A stretch of DNA of 64,000 nt, taken from NCBI GenBank assembly GCA_030684935.1, contig JAUXXH010000019.1:1-64000 (forward strand), read 5' to 3'. Source of the stretch: Pseudolabrys sp. (GTDB lineage Bacteria > Pseudomonadota > Alphaproteobacteria > Rhizobiales > Xanthobacteraceae). Position numbers and translations under genes: made by a program. Positions 54,821 to 63,900 of the stretch are shown here, piece by piece. A model generated the notes under the pieces. The model did no database searches and was not told the origin of the DNA. It worked only from the letters and a program-made list of their open reading frames with translations. Numbering within the stretch: position 1 is the first letter of the stretch; every line of letters starts with the position of its first letter.

Positions 54821-54933
54821 CTGAGCCTTGCGGGTAGCGCGCGGCCATGACTTCACAAGCCTGTCACGCTGCCCTATTAGTAGGGGGTGAGCTGCGTTAG
54901 AGGCAGCGTTCCTAGGAGGTCAGGAGCGTCACT

Positions 54934-55491
54934 TTGAACGTGCACGTTTCGCCGAGTGGATTTCCAGCGTTGGTGCTCAACGCCGACTTTCGGCCGTTGA
55001 GCTATTACCCCTTGTCGCTGTGGTCCTGGCAGGACGCGATCAAGGCGGTCTTTCTTGACCGTGTGAACATCGTCGCCAATTACGACCGCGCGGTGCACAG
55101 CCCCAGCTTCGAGATGATGCTGCCGAGCGTGGTCTCGCTCAAATCCTACGTGAAGCCGTCGACCCATCCGGCTTTCACCCGGTTCAACGTTTTCCTGCGC
55201 GACCGCTTCTCCTGCCAGTATTGCGGCGACCGCGACGATCTCACCTTCGATCATATCGTGCCGCGCTCGCGCGGCGGCATCACCTCGTGGGACAACGTCG
55301 TGGCGGCCTGCTCGCCGTGCAATCTGCGCAAGGGCAGCATGACCACCGCAGAGGCGCGGATGTGGCCGTCGCAAACACCGTTCCAGCCGACGGTGCATCA
55401 CCTGCACAAGAACGGCCGGCTGTTCCCGCCCAACTACCTGCACGAGAGCTGGGTCGATTATCTCTATTGGGATACCGAGCTGGAGCCGTAG
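54934..55491 (+). CDS. HNH endonuclease family protein
   Basis: A 185-residue protein. The HNH/zinc region is FSCQYCGDRDDLTFDHIVPR, then SWDNVVAACSPCNLRKGSM: two CxxC pairs hold zinc and the DHIVPR histidine is the general base. The start is TTG with AGGAGGT and GGAG upstream; this conserved small HNH protein is common in Hyphomicrobiales as a single chromosomal gene, so a restriction role is unlikely. The N-terminal 90 residues (VLNADFRPLSYYPLSLW) form a conserved extra domain. Confidence 0.88.
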   Translation: MNVHVSPSGFPALVLNADFRPLSYYPLSLWSWQDAIKAVFLDRVNIVANYDRAVHSPSFEMMLPSVVSLKSYVKPSTHPAFTRFNVFLRDRFSCQYCGDRDDLTFDHIVPRSRGGITSWDNVVAACSPCNLRKGSMTTAEARMWPSQTPFQPTVHHLHKNGRLFPPNYLHESWVDYLYWDTELEP

Positions 55492-55749
55492 GCGGGCGGC
55501 ATACAGCCGTTGCGCCCTGTGCCGCCATTAAGCGTGAATCGGCGGGGGCCTTGTATTCGCCGCATTGGCCCTCCATATAGGTCAGGACGGCGACGTTGAG
55601 CTTAAGGGCTCCGGCGCCTGCGCGGATCGGAAACGGTTTGCGATGCGGCCGCGAAATAAGGCAGGTGACGGCGGATGTACCCGCACCTCCCCAATTCGTG
55701 GCCGTTTTCATTTCAGGGGCTTTTTAGCCTCCCTTTCAAGCCGAAATCC
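55492..55749. other. Intergenic region between convergent HNH and dsbB genes
   Basis: A 258-bp stretch without a credible gene; short open frames have no recognisable product. A weak hairpin GGCT-ttttt-AGCC (near 55722-55734) may end the dsbB transcript on minus. Confidence 0.4.
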
Positions 55750-56313
55750 TCAGTTAATCGGCATCCGCTCCTCGGCGGAGCGCCGCGCATAGGCCGAGAA
55801 GCCGCCCCAGATGGCGACCCCGGCCAAGCCCAGCGACACCAGCACGTTCCAGCCGGGCAGCGAGACGCCAAACAGGCGCCAGGCGGCCTCGTCGCAGCGC
55901 ACCACGGTGACCTGCTGCAACTGGCTCAGCAGACTGCCGGCCGAGCCGAGGCTGTCGACTGGCGCGCTGCATTCCTGCGGCCCGGGCCAGAAGCCCCATT
56001 CGACACCGGCGTGATAGGCGCCGAGCCCGGCATTCCAGAGCATCATGGCGGCGATGACGACAAAGCCGACGGTCAGAACCTTGGCCGAGGCGCCATGGCC
56101 AGCGCCGAGCCACAACAGCGCCGCCAGCGGCACGGCAGCGTAGAAGGCGTAGCGTTGCTCCAGGCAGAGCGGGCACGGCCGCAATCCCATGCCGTGCTCG
56201 AAAAACAGGAAGCCGCCGATGGTCAGCAGGCCGACGACGGCAATGATCATCGCGGCGGCCAGCGCCGGCTCATCGCGGGCCAGATTGCGGGTATGGGCCA
56301 TCAGGTCAGTCAT
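55750..56313 (-). CDS. dsbB: Disulfide bond formation protein DsbB
   Basis: A 187-residue inner-membrane protein with four helices that reoxidises DsbA and passes electrons to quinone. The first redox pair is in LRPCPLCLEQRY (CxxC) and the second pair is the cysteines of PQECSAP and VVRCDEAAW in the second periplasmic loop. The ATG at 56313 follows GGAG; a longer frame upstream overlaps the tRNA gene. No dsbA gene is nearby. Confidence 0.9.
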   Translation of the reverse strand: MTDLMAHTRNLARDEPALAAAMIIAVVGLLTIGGFLFFEHGMGLRPCPLCLEQRYAFYAAVPLAALLWLGAGHGASAKVLTVGFVVIAAMMLWNAGLGAYHAGVEWGFWPGPQECSAPVDSLGSAGSLLSQLQQVTVVRCDEAAWRLFGVSLPGWNVLVSLGLAGVAIWGGFSAYARRSAEERMPIN

Positions 56314-56376
56314 CGCGCGCTCCAGACGCCCCAGCAGGCGCGTTCCCAAAGCTAGTATCGATTTGGGGAGAATAAA

Positions 56377-56461
56377 TGGTGCCCCTGGCCGGACTCGAAC
56401 CAGCACTCCTTGCGGAACCTGATTTTGAGTCAGGCGCGTCTACCAATTCCGCCACAGGGGC
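56377..56461 (-). tRNA. tRNA-Leu (anticodon CAA)
   Basis: An 85-nt gene including encoded CCA. The acceptor stem gcccctg/caggggc, long variable arm (class II), T arm ggttcgagtcc and anticodon stem cctga/tcagg with loop ctCAAaa are all visible. The anticodon is at 56425-56427 and reads UUG leucine codons. It lies just upstream of dsbB on the same strand. Confidence 0.97.
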
Positions 56462-56625
56462 AACTCTCAGGCGCTCGTGTCTGAGCCGGCGGCGATCGTA
56501 AAAAGCGCGCGCCAAAGCGTCAATTAGACCCCCGGACTGCTCCGGTCAACGGGCATCGGCACGCTTTCAGGCCGTCGACCGCGCACCTATGTTAAGCGCG
56601 CCAACCCCCACGTCAGGAGACCGCC

Positions 56626-56832
56626 ATGAACGAAGAAGCCCTGAACGGATCGATGCGGAAATTTCTCAAGACCGTCGGCGTCACCTCGCAACGCGAAATC
56701 GAAAAGGCGATCCGTGCCGCCGTCGACGACGGCCGCCTCAAAGGCACCGAAACGCTGCCGGCGCAGATGGTGCTGACCATCGATGGCGTCAGCCTGAATT
56801 TTACCATTGAGGGCACGATCGAACTGGCTTGA
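56626..56832 (+). CDS. DUF6494 family small protein
   Basis: A 68-residue soluble protein (MNEEALNGSMRKFLKTVGVT, EIEKAIRAAVDDGRL) that I recognise as the DUF6494 family, function unknown. AGGAGA lies before the ATG. No signal peptide. The preceding 164 bp to the tRNA gene show no other gene. Confidence 0.8.
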   Translation: MNEEALNGSMRKFLKTVGVTSQREIEKAIRAAVDDGRLKGTETLPAQMVLTIDGVSLNFTIEGTIELA

Positions 56833-56965
56833 CCGGAAGGCGGCGGTGGGGCGCGTTTGCGCCGCAGTGCAGCATCGGTGGCGATAATTTTGTCTTATGA
56901 CGCGAAACTTTTCATTGTCGAGTGAATTGCCATCTTAGCTTTTCAAGATGACAAGGGAGTTTGCA

Positions 56966-57253
56966 ATGATCCGGGGAGTCATTATCGCCGCCGCGGCGGT
57001 TGTTTGTTTTGCTTTTGCCCAGCCGGTTCAGGCCCGTATCGCCCAGAGCGGATTGAACCACCTCAGCACTCCCAATCTGGTTGAAGAGGTCCAGTACCGC
57101 CGCCGCTACGACCGGCGCCGGCACTATCGCAGTCATCGTGGCTACCGGCACCACAGCCGCCGCCATCGTCATTGCTGGAATCAGCGCGTGCGCGTGCGTG
57201 TGGCCGGCGGCCACTTCGTCTGGCGCACCACCCGTCGCTGCGCCTGGCGATAA
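56966..57253 (+). CDS. Secreted, arginine/histidine-rich small protein
   Basis: A 95-residue protein with an N-terminal signal peptide (MIRGVIIAAAAVVCFAFA, cleavage near VQA) and a very basic mature part (YRRRYDRRRHYRSHRGYRHH) with two cysteines. AGGGAG at ideal spacing supports the ATG at 56966 rather than one 18 bp upstream. Unknown function; similar low-complexity exported peptides are frequent in Hyphomicrobiales. A strong hairpin follows. Confidence 0.7.
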   Translation: MIRGVIIAAAAVVCFAFAQPVQARIAQSGLNHLSTPNLVEEVQYRRRYDRRRHYRSHRGYRHHSRRHRHCWNQRVRVRVAGGHFVWRTTRRCAWR

Positions 57254-57271
57254 CCTCTTCGATCCGCGTTA

Positions 57272-57299
57272 GGGAGGGCAGCCTTCGCGCTGCCCTCCC
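57272..57299. terminator. Hairpin terminator between convergent genes
   Basis: GGGAGGGCAG pairs perfectly with CTGCCCTCCC across an 8-base loop. It lies between the basic secreted protein and the oxidoreductase gene, which converge. The run after the stem is short (ctgttgt), so efficiency in either direction is uncertain. Confidence 0.65.
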
Positions 57300-57311
57300 C
57301 TGTTGTGCGGC

Positions 57312-58664
57312 CTAAACGGTTTCGCCGCCGCCGAATGCTGTTTCCATCTCACGGCGCACCTTCACCGCGACGTCGTCGGGGTCGAAGGCCACGTCCGACC
57401 ATTTGAGCGCGCCACCCTCGGGGATGTCGCGCAACAATTTGACGTCGTGGGCGAGGCCGAGCGGCAGCATTTCTCCGGCGAGCGAAACGCCCGCCGGAGT
57501 CTGTTTGCCCCAGACGCAGAAGCCGCCCTCGCCGTCCAGGATTTCGCCGGCCTTCAGCGGCCGCTTGGCGGTCGCCACCACGTCGGAGCGGAAGCCGGTC
57601 GGCGCCCCGGTCGGTTCGTGGCGCAGCGCGCAACTGGCAACTGAAATGCCGAGTTCGAGGCCGATCATGTGGATCGGCCGGTACAGCGCGGCATACTTCC
57701 CGCCGGAGTCCGGGAGCATGGCGTATTCCTTGAAACAACGGCGGGCGTAATCGGTCTCGCCCTCGATCACCACATAGGTCCCGAGCGCCAGATGATGCGG
57801 CACGTCACGGCCGTCGCGATAGACAGACGAGGTCACTTCGGTGACGCCGGCCTTCTCCAGCACGCCGCCCTCGCCCTTCGGCTTGCATATCTCGGCCAGC
57901 TCAAAGCGCGTCGCCGGCGGAAAGCTCAATCCGCCCGATTGCGGCACCAGCCCGGTGGCGTTGCAGACCGCGGTCATCTCGATGCCGGACTTGGTGCCGT
58001 CGACGAAGCTGTTGAACATCTTCGGGTTGATCGAGTTGCGGTCGGTGATGGCGAGATAACGGTCGAGAATGTCCCAGACATTGTCGGGGTTGGACTGGTG
58101 GTAATGCGGCTCATAGCGCGTGCCCTTGCCGGCGCAGATGACCTTGAAGCCGGCAGCGCGGGCCCAGTCGACGTGCTCGCAGATCAGCGCCGGCTGATCG
58201 CCCCAAGCCAGGCTGTAGACGACGCCGGCGTCGAGGGCGCGGCGCGCCAGCAGCGGGCCGGCCACCGCATCGGCTTCGACATTGACCATCACGATGTGCT
58301 TGCCGTGCCCGATGGCCGCCAGCGCATGGGCGATGCCGGCGCCGGGCACGCCGGTCGCCTCGACAATGACCTCGATGCGCGGATCGGCGATCATCGCCAT
58401 CGCATCGTCGGTGACCAGCGTGGCGCGCTTCGCATGGGCGTCGTCGAGCGAGGCCGCGGCGTAGGCCGACGCCGGCCAACCGGCGGTGTCGAGCTGGCGG
58501 CGCGCCCGCGCAACGTCGAGATCGGCGACGGCAACGATATGCATGCCGTCAGTCAGCCGCGCTTGGGCCAGGAACATGGTGCCGAATTTGCCGGCCCCTA
58601 TCAGGCCAACTGTGACCGGGTGCCCGGCCGCCTCGCGCTCGAGCAATTTGGAAAAAAGGTTCAC
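57312..58664 (-). CDS. NAD(P)-dependent oxidoreductase with C-terminal SAF domain (homoserine dehydrogenase-like)
   Basis: A 450-residue protein. N-terminal Rossmann domain (VTVGLIGAGKFGTMFLAQA), nucleotide-contact DPRIEVIVEATGVPGAG, a middle dimerisation domain, and a C-terminal SAF-like module (RPLKAGEILDGEGGFCVWGK). The combination is known from a family of putative dehydrogenases acting on sugar acids or branched polyols; the precise substrate is not evident. The start is a GTG with GGGAGGGG upstream. A 6-bp inverted repeat just upstream suggests local regulation. Confidence 0.8.
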   Translation of the reverse strand: MNLFSKLLEREAAGHPVTVGLIGAGKFGTMFLAQARLTDGMHIVAVADLDVARARRQLDTAGWPASAYAAASLDDAHAKRATLVTDDAMAMIADPRIEVIVEATGVPGAGIAHALAAIGHGKHIVMVNVEADAVAGPLLARRALDAGVVYSLAWGDQPALICEHVDWARAAGFKVICAGKGTRYEPHYHQSNPDNVWDILDRYLAITDRNSINPKMFNSFVDGTKSGIEMTAVCNATGLVPQSGGLSFPPATRFELAEICKPKGEGGVLEKAGVTEVTSSVYRDGRDVPHHLALGTYVVIEGETDYARRCFKEYAMLPDSGGKYAALYRPIHMIGLELGISVASCALRHEPTGAPTGFRSDVVATAKRPLKAGEILDGEGGFCVWGKQTPAGVSLAGEMLPLGLAHDVKLLRDIPEGGALKWSDVAFDPDDVAVKVRREMETAFGGGETV

Positions 58665-58681
58665 CGGCGTCCCCTCCCGTT

Positions 58682-58702
58682 CGTTTCTGATTATGCGAAA
58701 CG
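58682..58702 (-). promoter_or_regulatory. Candidate operator upstream of the SAF oxidoreductase gene
   Basis: CGTTTC and GAAACG form a perfect inverted repeat with a 9-base spacer that holds CATAAT on minus, a reasonable -10 element. It starts 18 bp upstream of the GTG codon. Confidence 0.4.
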
Positions 58703-58749
58703 GACCATAGGGACAGCACGGTGACAAGGCGATGCGCGGCGCCGACCGG

Positions 58750-59271
58750 TTATTGGCAGAGGGCGCGGGACACGAAGGTCTCCGTCTGGCATCCGGGGCC
58801 GCTGTTGCGGCCGGCCATATAGACCTTGGGCGGGCAGACCTCGGCGGTGGTCATGTCAACGCTGGTGCCGGAGTCGAAGCCCTGCGCCTGGCAGAGGACG
58901 GTGGCGGCGGCGACGCAGTCCGGCGCGCCATTCGGCGCGTTGCGGCATTTGCTGTGGCCGCGGACCACGCGGGCTTTGGGAATGCGGGCCACCGCGTCGG
59001 CCGCGCCCCGGGCGCCCTCGACTGTAGACTTGGCGGCGAGACCGGCCTCAACGCCGAAATTTTCGACCTGCCGGCCGGCGCCCTGGAAGGTGTTCCCGAC
59101 GTTGGCAGCCTGTTGTTCAAACCAGCGCTCGATGCGCTGAAACAGGTTCAGCTCTTCGGGCTGAGCCTGCGGACGCCCCTGCTGGGCGAAGGCCAGCGAC
59201 GGCAGGACGAACGCCGCGCACAGGCACGCGGCGAAGGTGTGACGGCGGAAGCTGGTTCGAACCGTGCCCAT
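58750..59271 (-). CDS. Secreted protein of unknown function, cysteine-containing C-terminus
   Basis: A 173-residue protein with a signal peptide (ACLCAAFVLPSLAFA, residues 14-28), an amphipathic central part (FQRIERWFEQQAANVGNTFQ, AGLAAKSTVEGARGAADAVA) and a C-terminal region with five cysteines in SKCRNAP, PDCVAAATVLC, AEVCPP, GCQTE and ALCQ that probably form disulfides in the periplasm. I do not recognise a family. A conserved exported protein of this layout is known from related genomes only as hypothetical. Confidence 0.7.
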   Translation of the reverse strand: MGTVRTSFRRHTFAACLCAAFVLPSLAFAQQGRPQAQPEELNLFQRIERWFEQQAANVGNTFQGAGRQVENFGVEAGLAAKSTVEGARGAADAVARIPKARVVRGHSKCRNAPNGAPDCVAAATVLCQAQGFDSGTSVDMTTAEVCPPKVYMAGRNSGPGCQTETFVSRALCQ

Positions 59272-59367
59272 GGCCGACTGTTTCCGGCGGGACGATCATG
59301 CCCCAAGGCGCCGCGGCAGTGCCCCTCTGATCGCCTCGCCCGAGAGCAATTGAGGAGCCCGATTCGC

Positions 59368-59979
59368 CTAGATCAAGTATAGCGCGGTGGCGATGCCGCC
59401 AAACAGAAATAGGGTACCGATCGTAACCCATAATCCAAGGCGTTTTTCGATCATCAGCCGGGCGGCCTCGCCATAACGGTACAACAGGAAGGCGACCAGG
59501 AAAAAGCGTGCGCCGCGCGTAACCAGCGACAGAACGACAAAGAGCGCCAGATTGTAGCCGACAAACCCGGAGGTGATGGTGACCACCTTGAAGGGGAACG
59601 GGGTAAAGCCAGCGAACAGAATAATCCAGGCGCCCCACTCGGCGTAGGCTTCGCGAAAATACTCGACTCTGTCGCCGTAGCCGTAAAGCTGGATCACCCA
59701 GTTCCCGACCGAATCGAAGAGCAGCGCCCCGATGGCATAGCCCGCCACCGCGCCGGCAACCGAGGTCACGGTGCACCAGGCCGCCATCACGAATGCCTTG
59801 GCGGGGCGCGCAAGCGCCATCGGGATCAGCATGACGTCGGGCGGGATCGGGAAGAACGAACTCTCCGCGAAGGAGACGATACCCAGTGTCCACATCGCAT
59901 ACCGCTTGTGGGCGGCGACAATGCACCAGTCGTACAAACGGCGGATAAACGACAGCGGCGCGGCAGCCTGGATGGTCAT
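59368..59979 (-). CDS. YqaA family (DedA-like VTT domain) membrane protein
   Basis: A 203-residue inner-membrane protein with the SNARE-associated/VTT core: LGIVSFAESSFFPIPPDVML, AGAVAGYAIGALLFDSVGNW and ILFAGFTPFPFKVVTITSG, the re-entrant segments typical of the DedA/YqaA superfamily. Members are linked to envelope and lipid-carrier transport. The ATG at 59979 fits the family start. It precedes a gene for a cysteine-containing secreted protein on the same strand. Confidence 0.85.
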   Translation of the reverse strand: MTIQAAAPLSFIRRLYDWCIVAAHKRYAMWTLGIVSFAESSFFPIPPDVMLIPMALARPAKAFVMAAWCTVTSVAGAVAGYAIGALLFDSVGNWVIQLYGYGDRVEYFREAYAEWGAWIILFAGFTPFPFKVVTITSGFVGYNLALFVVLSLVTRGARFFLVAFLLYRYGEAARLMIEKRLGLWVTIGTLFLFGGIATALYLI

Positions 59980-60009
59980 GGGGATCTCATCGGAGGGAAT
60001 AGCGGCAGA

Positions 60010-60390
60010 TCAACGGCGTTTGCGGATGCGCCCGGATTCCAGGGCCACGACTTTGCGCCGCGACGGGGCCTGTACCACATTCTTGGGCAGTTTTTCCGCA
60101 ATTCCGAGAAGCCGTTCGCGCCGGTTCATTTCCGCCCAGACATCGTCCGGATGGATCCCTGCATGCACCCAAAGTACGACGAGATTATAAAGCAGATCGG
60201 CACTTTCCCGGACCACGGCGTCGGTTTTGCCGCGCAAGGCGTCGATGACGACTTCGATCGCCTCTTCCGCAAGCTTTTTGGCCATTTTATCGCAGCCGGA
60301 CTGCAACAGCCGGGCGGTCCGCGAAGTCGCCGGGTCCGCGCCCCGGACGGCGATCACGGCGTCATATAGCCGGGTGACCGAATCAGTCAT
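60010..60390 (-). CDS. hisE: Phosphoribosyl-ATP diphosphatase
   Basis: A 126-residue MazG-like enzyme that hydrolyses phosphoribosyl-ATP to phosphoribosyl-AMP, step two of histidine synthesis. Metal-binding motifs are KKLAEEAIEVVIDAL (E-E-x-x-E) and ESADLLYNLVVLW (E-x-x-D). The basic C-terminal tail (GRIRKRR) is longer than in short HisE proteins. No other his gene is in the window. Confidence 0.92.
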   Translation of the reverse strand: MTDSVTRLYDAVIAVRGADPATSRTARLLQSGCDKMAKKLAEEAIEVVIDALRGKTDAVVRESADLLYNLVVLWVHAGIHPDDVWAEMNRRERLLGIAEKLPKNVVQAPSRRKVVALESGRIRKRR

Positions 60391-60416
60391 CCTCAGACAT
60401 TATCCGTTCGGCGTGC

Positions 60417-60436
60417 AAAACCGGTTAACGAACCGG
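60417..60436 (-). terminator. Intrinsic terminator of the basic exported protein gene
   Basis: On minus, CCGGTT-CGTT-AACCGG is followed by TTTTG. A second palindrome, ACGTTG-taaatg-CAACGT, lies 7 bp earlier in the transcript (60443-60460). Confidence 0.5.
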
Positions 60437-60492
60437 CAAAGGACGTTGTAAATGCAACGTTAAGCTTACCCTTGCCGGCTCGTTTTGAGCGG

Positions 60493-60873
60493 TTAGCGCC
60501 AGTGGCGGTAGTGGTGCCGGTGGTGGCGGTAGCGCGGCGCGTAGTAGCCGTAAGGCGCTCCGTAGTAGCCGTACGGCCGGCCATAGTAGCCGTGATGGTG
60601 ATACCGGTTGGCGGCGGAGGCGGCGGCAATCGCTCCGAACACACCAAGGACGGCGGCAGCGGCGGCTGCGTTGTTCCCGCCGCGGCGGTGACGGTACTGC
60701 CGCCGTTGTGCACTGAGATCCAGCGTGGTGGCGTTGTCCTGCGACGCTTGCGCCGGGACCGGCGCCCGCGGCGCAGCCTGCGCGGTTCCAACACTGAACG
60801 AGGTCAGGGTCAGCGCCACAGCAACAGCAACAGCGCCGGCGACGAGAGATGAGGTGCCTGTTTTCAAGATCAT
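60493..60873 (-). CDS. Exported Gly/Tyr/His-rich small protein
   Basis: A 126-residue protein: signal peptide (SSLVAGAVAVAVALTLTSFS, cleavage near AQAAP), a short hydrophilic part, a hydrophobic alanine-rich helix (NAAAAAAVLGVFGAIAAASA) and a tail of GYYGRPYGYYGAPYGYY and RHHRHHYRHWR repeats. AGAAGGAG lies only 1-2 bases before the ATG at 60873 but 7 bases before an in-frame TTG at 60867, which may be the true start. Unknown function; such tails may bind metal or cell-surface polymers. Confidence 0.65.
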   Translation of the reverse strand: MILKTGTSSLVAGAVAVAVALTLTSFSVGTAQAAPRAPVPAQASQDNATTLDLSAQRRQYRHRRGGNNAAAAAAVLGVFGAIAAASAANRYHHHGYYGRPYGYYGAPYGYYAPRYRHHRHHYRHWR

Positions 60874-60979
60874 TCTCCTTCTGGAGGGTCTGATCATTGA
60901 ACGCCCGGCCTTGGCCTTTCCTGCCGGGAACCGCGCACACAAGACTGTGAAATTGCCTGCACGATCCTTGTGCCGCGCA

Positions 60980-63900
60980 TCATTCTTCCTCGGACAACAG
61001 CATCGCATTGCCGCCCGACGCAGCGGTGTTGACCGTTACGACCTGCTCCAGCGCCAGCCGGTGCAGATAGTGCGGACCGCCGGCCTTCGGTCCGGTGCCG
61101 GACAAGCCGCTGCCGCCGAATGGCTGGCTGCCGACCACCGCGCCGATCATGTTGCGGTTGACGTAGATATTGCCGTGCGGGAGCCGGTTGGCGATATGCG
61201 CCACGGTGGCGTCGATCCGCGAATGAATGCCGAGCGTGAGGGCATAGCCATTGCCGGCGATGTCGTCGATCAGTTGATCGAGCTCGTCCGCCCGCCAGCG
61301 CACCACGTGCAGCACCGGCCCGAACACTTCGGTCTGCAGCTCGCGGGCGCGGTCGAGTTCGACAATCGTGGGGGCAACATAGGTGCCGTCGACCGGCAAG
61401 GCGCGCCTTTCGTCCCAGCGGAACCGCACCGCGCCGCGCGTGTCCATGGTCGCCACCCACAGGTCGAGTTTGTCCCTTGCCTCGCTGTCAATCACCGGGC
61501 CGATCTGCGTCGCCGGATCGCGCGGATCGCCGACAGCCAATTCGTCGGCGGCACCGCTGACCATGGCCAGCACCCGGTCGGCGATATCGTCCTGCAGGCA
61601 CAGCAGGCGCAGCGCCGAGCAGCGCTGGCCGGCGGAGCGAAACGCCGAGGCGATGACGTCGTCCGTCACCTGTTCGGGCAGCGCGGTGGCGTCGACGATC
61701 ATGGCGTTGATGCCGCCGGTCTCGGCGATCAAAGGCGGGATCGGACCGTCGCGGGCGGCGAGCGTGCGGTTGATGATGCGCGCAACCTCGGTCGACCCGG
61801 TGAACACCACGCCAGCCACCCGCCGGTCGCCGGTCAGCATGGCACCGACCGCGCCATCGCCCGGCACCAGATGCAGGGCGCTCGCCGAAACACCGGCGTC
61901 GTGCAGCAACTTCACCGCTGCGAAGGCGATCAGCGGAGTCTGTTCGGCCGGTTTGGCCACCACCGCATTCCCGGCAGCTAGCGCGCCGGCGATCTGCCCG
62001 ACAAAGATCGCGAGCGGGAAATTCCACGGGCTGATGCAGACGACGATGCCGCGGCCGCGGTAGCGCAATTCGTTGCTTTCGCCGGTCGGACCCGGCAGCA
62101 TCTGCGTCGCCAGCGTCCGGCGCGCCTCGGCGGCATAGTAGCGGCAGAAGTCGGCCGCCTCGCGCACCTCCGACACGGCATCGTCGATGGTCTTGCCGCC
62201 TTCGCTTTGCAGCAACGCGATCAGCCGGCCCCGGCTGGCCTCGATCAGGTCGCCGGCACGCTCCAGCGCCGCGGATCGCGCGGCAATGCCGACCGCATCC
62301 CAGGCGGCGAAGCCGGACTGCGCCGCCGCCAGCGCCGACGCGACGATCGTCTCATCGCCCTCCTGCACCGTGCCGATGATGCTGCCGTCGATCGGCGAGG
62401 CAACATCGCGCCGGCGGCCGGCAATGCCAACGCCGTCGATCAATGGCGCGGCCGGTTCGGCCGGCGGCGCGGCACCGATGGCGTCCCGCAAGGCATCGAA
62501 CGCTTCGCCGTCGCCGAACTCGACGCCTGCCGAGTTGCCCCGCACCGGCGCGAACAGATCGCGCGGCAACGGAATATGCGCATGCCGCGCGTGAGCGGAA
62601 TCGGCGATCCAGCGCTGCGGCCGGCGGATGATGTCGGCGATCGGCACATCGGGATCGGCCGCCACCGACACGAACGACGAATTGGCGCCATTCTCCAGCA
62701 GCCGGCGCACCAGATAGGCCAGCAGATCGGCATAACCGCCGACCGGCGCATAGACGCGGCAGGCGAGATCGGGCAATTCGGCCAGCAGCGCGGCATAGAG
62801 CGCGTCGCCCATGCCGTGCAGGCGCTGGAATTCATAGCCCGTCGTCCCGCCGGCGTCTTCGATCGTGCCGGCAATGGTCAGCGCATTGTGGGTGGCGAAT
62901 TGCGGATAGAGCCGCGGCCGCGCCGCCAGCAGCCGGCGAACGCAGTCCTGATAGCAGAGGTCGGTCATGGCCTTGCGCGTGAACACCGGATAGTCGGCGA
63001 GGCCCCGCTCCTGCGCGCGCTTGATCTCGGTGTCCCAGTAGGCGCCCTTGACCAGCCGCACCGTCAGCCGGCGGCCGAGCGCTTCCGCCGTGTCCGCAAT
63101 CCAGCCGATCACGGCCGGCGCGCGCTTCTGATAAGCCTGAATGGCCAGGCCGAAATCATCCCAGCCGCGCAACGACGGATCGCGCAGCACGGCGGCGATC
63201 ACGTCGAGCGATAGTTCGAGCCGGTCGGCCTCCTCGGCGTCGACGGTAAAATTGAGTTGATAGGACTTCGCCAGCCGCGCCAGTTCGAGCAGCCGGCCCG
63301 GCAGTTCGCGCAGCACCCGCGCGCGCGACAGCGGCTCGTAGCGCGGATGCAGCGCCGACAGCTTCACCGAAATGCCGGCCTGCTGGCCCGCCGCTTTGCC
63401 GATCGCCGTGATGGCGCCGGCATAGGATTGCATATAGCGCGCGGCATCGCCGGCGGTCCGTGCGCCTTCCCCCAGCATGTCGAAGGAATAAAGATAAACC
63501 GGCTGCGACGACGCGCGCTTGAGCGCCTCGTCGATGGTCTGGCCGAGCACGAAATGCGATCCCAGCAGCCGCATCGCCTGGCGGGTGGCGGCGCGCACCG
63601 CCGGCAGGCCGAGCCGCCTGACCAGCGCATCGACAATGCCGTCCGGGGTTTCCCCCGGATGGATGACCCGCGCGGTCATGCCAAGCGTCCAGGCCGACGC
63701 CGACACCAGCAGCGCCGACGAACGGGTGTCATGATGGGCCCAGTCGCCGGCCGCCATCTTGTCCTCGATCAGCCGGTCGGCGGTGGCGCCGTCGGGCACC
63801 CGCAGCAGCGCCTCGGCCAGGACCATCAGCGCCAAACCCTCTTTGGTGGAGAGCGCATAGGCGTGCAGGAAATCCTCGACCCCGCCGAAACCGCCGGCCT

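Noticed and set aside
56377..56461. Integration site at the tRNA-Leu gene
   Set aside because: No integrase gene and no repeated tRNA 3' end were seen in the following sequence.
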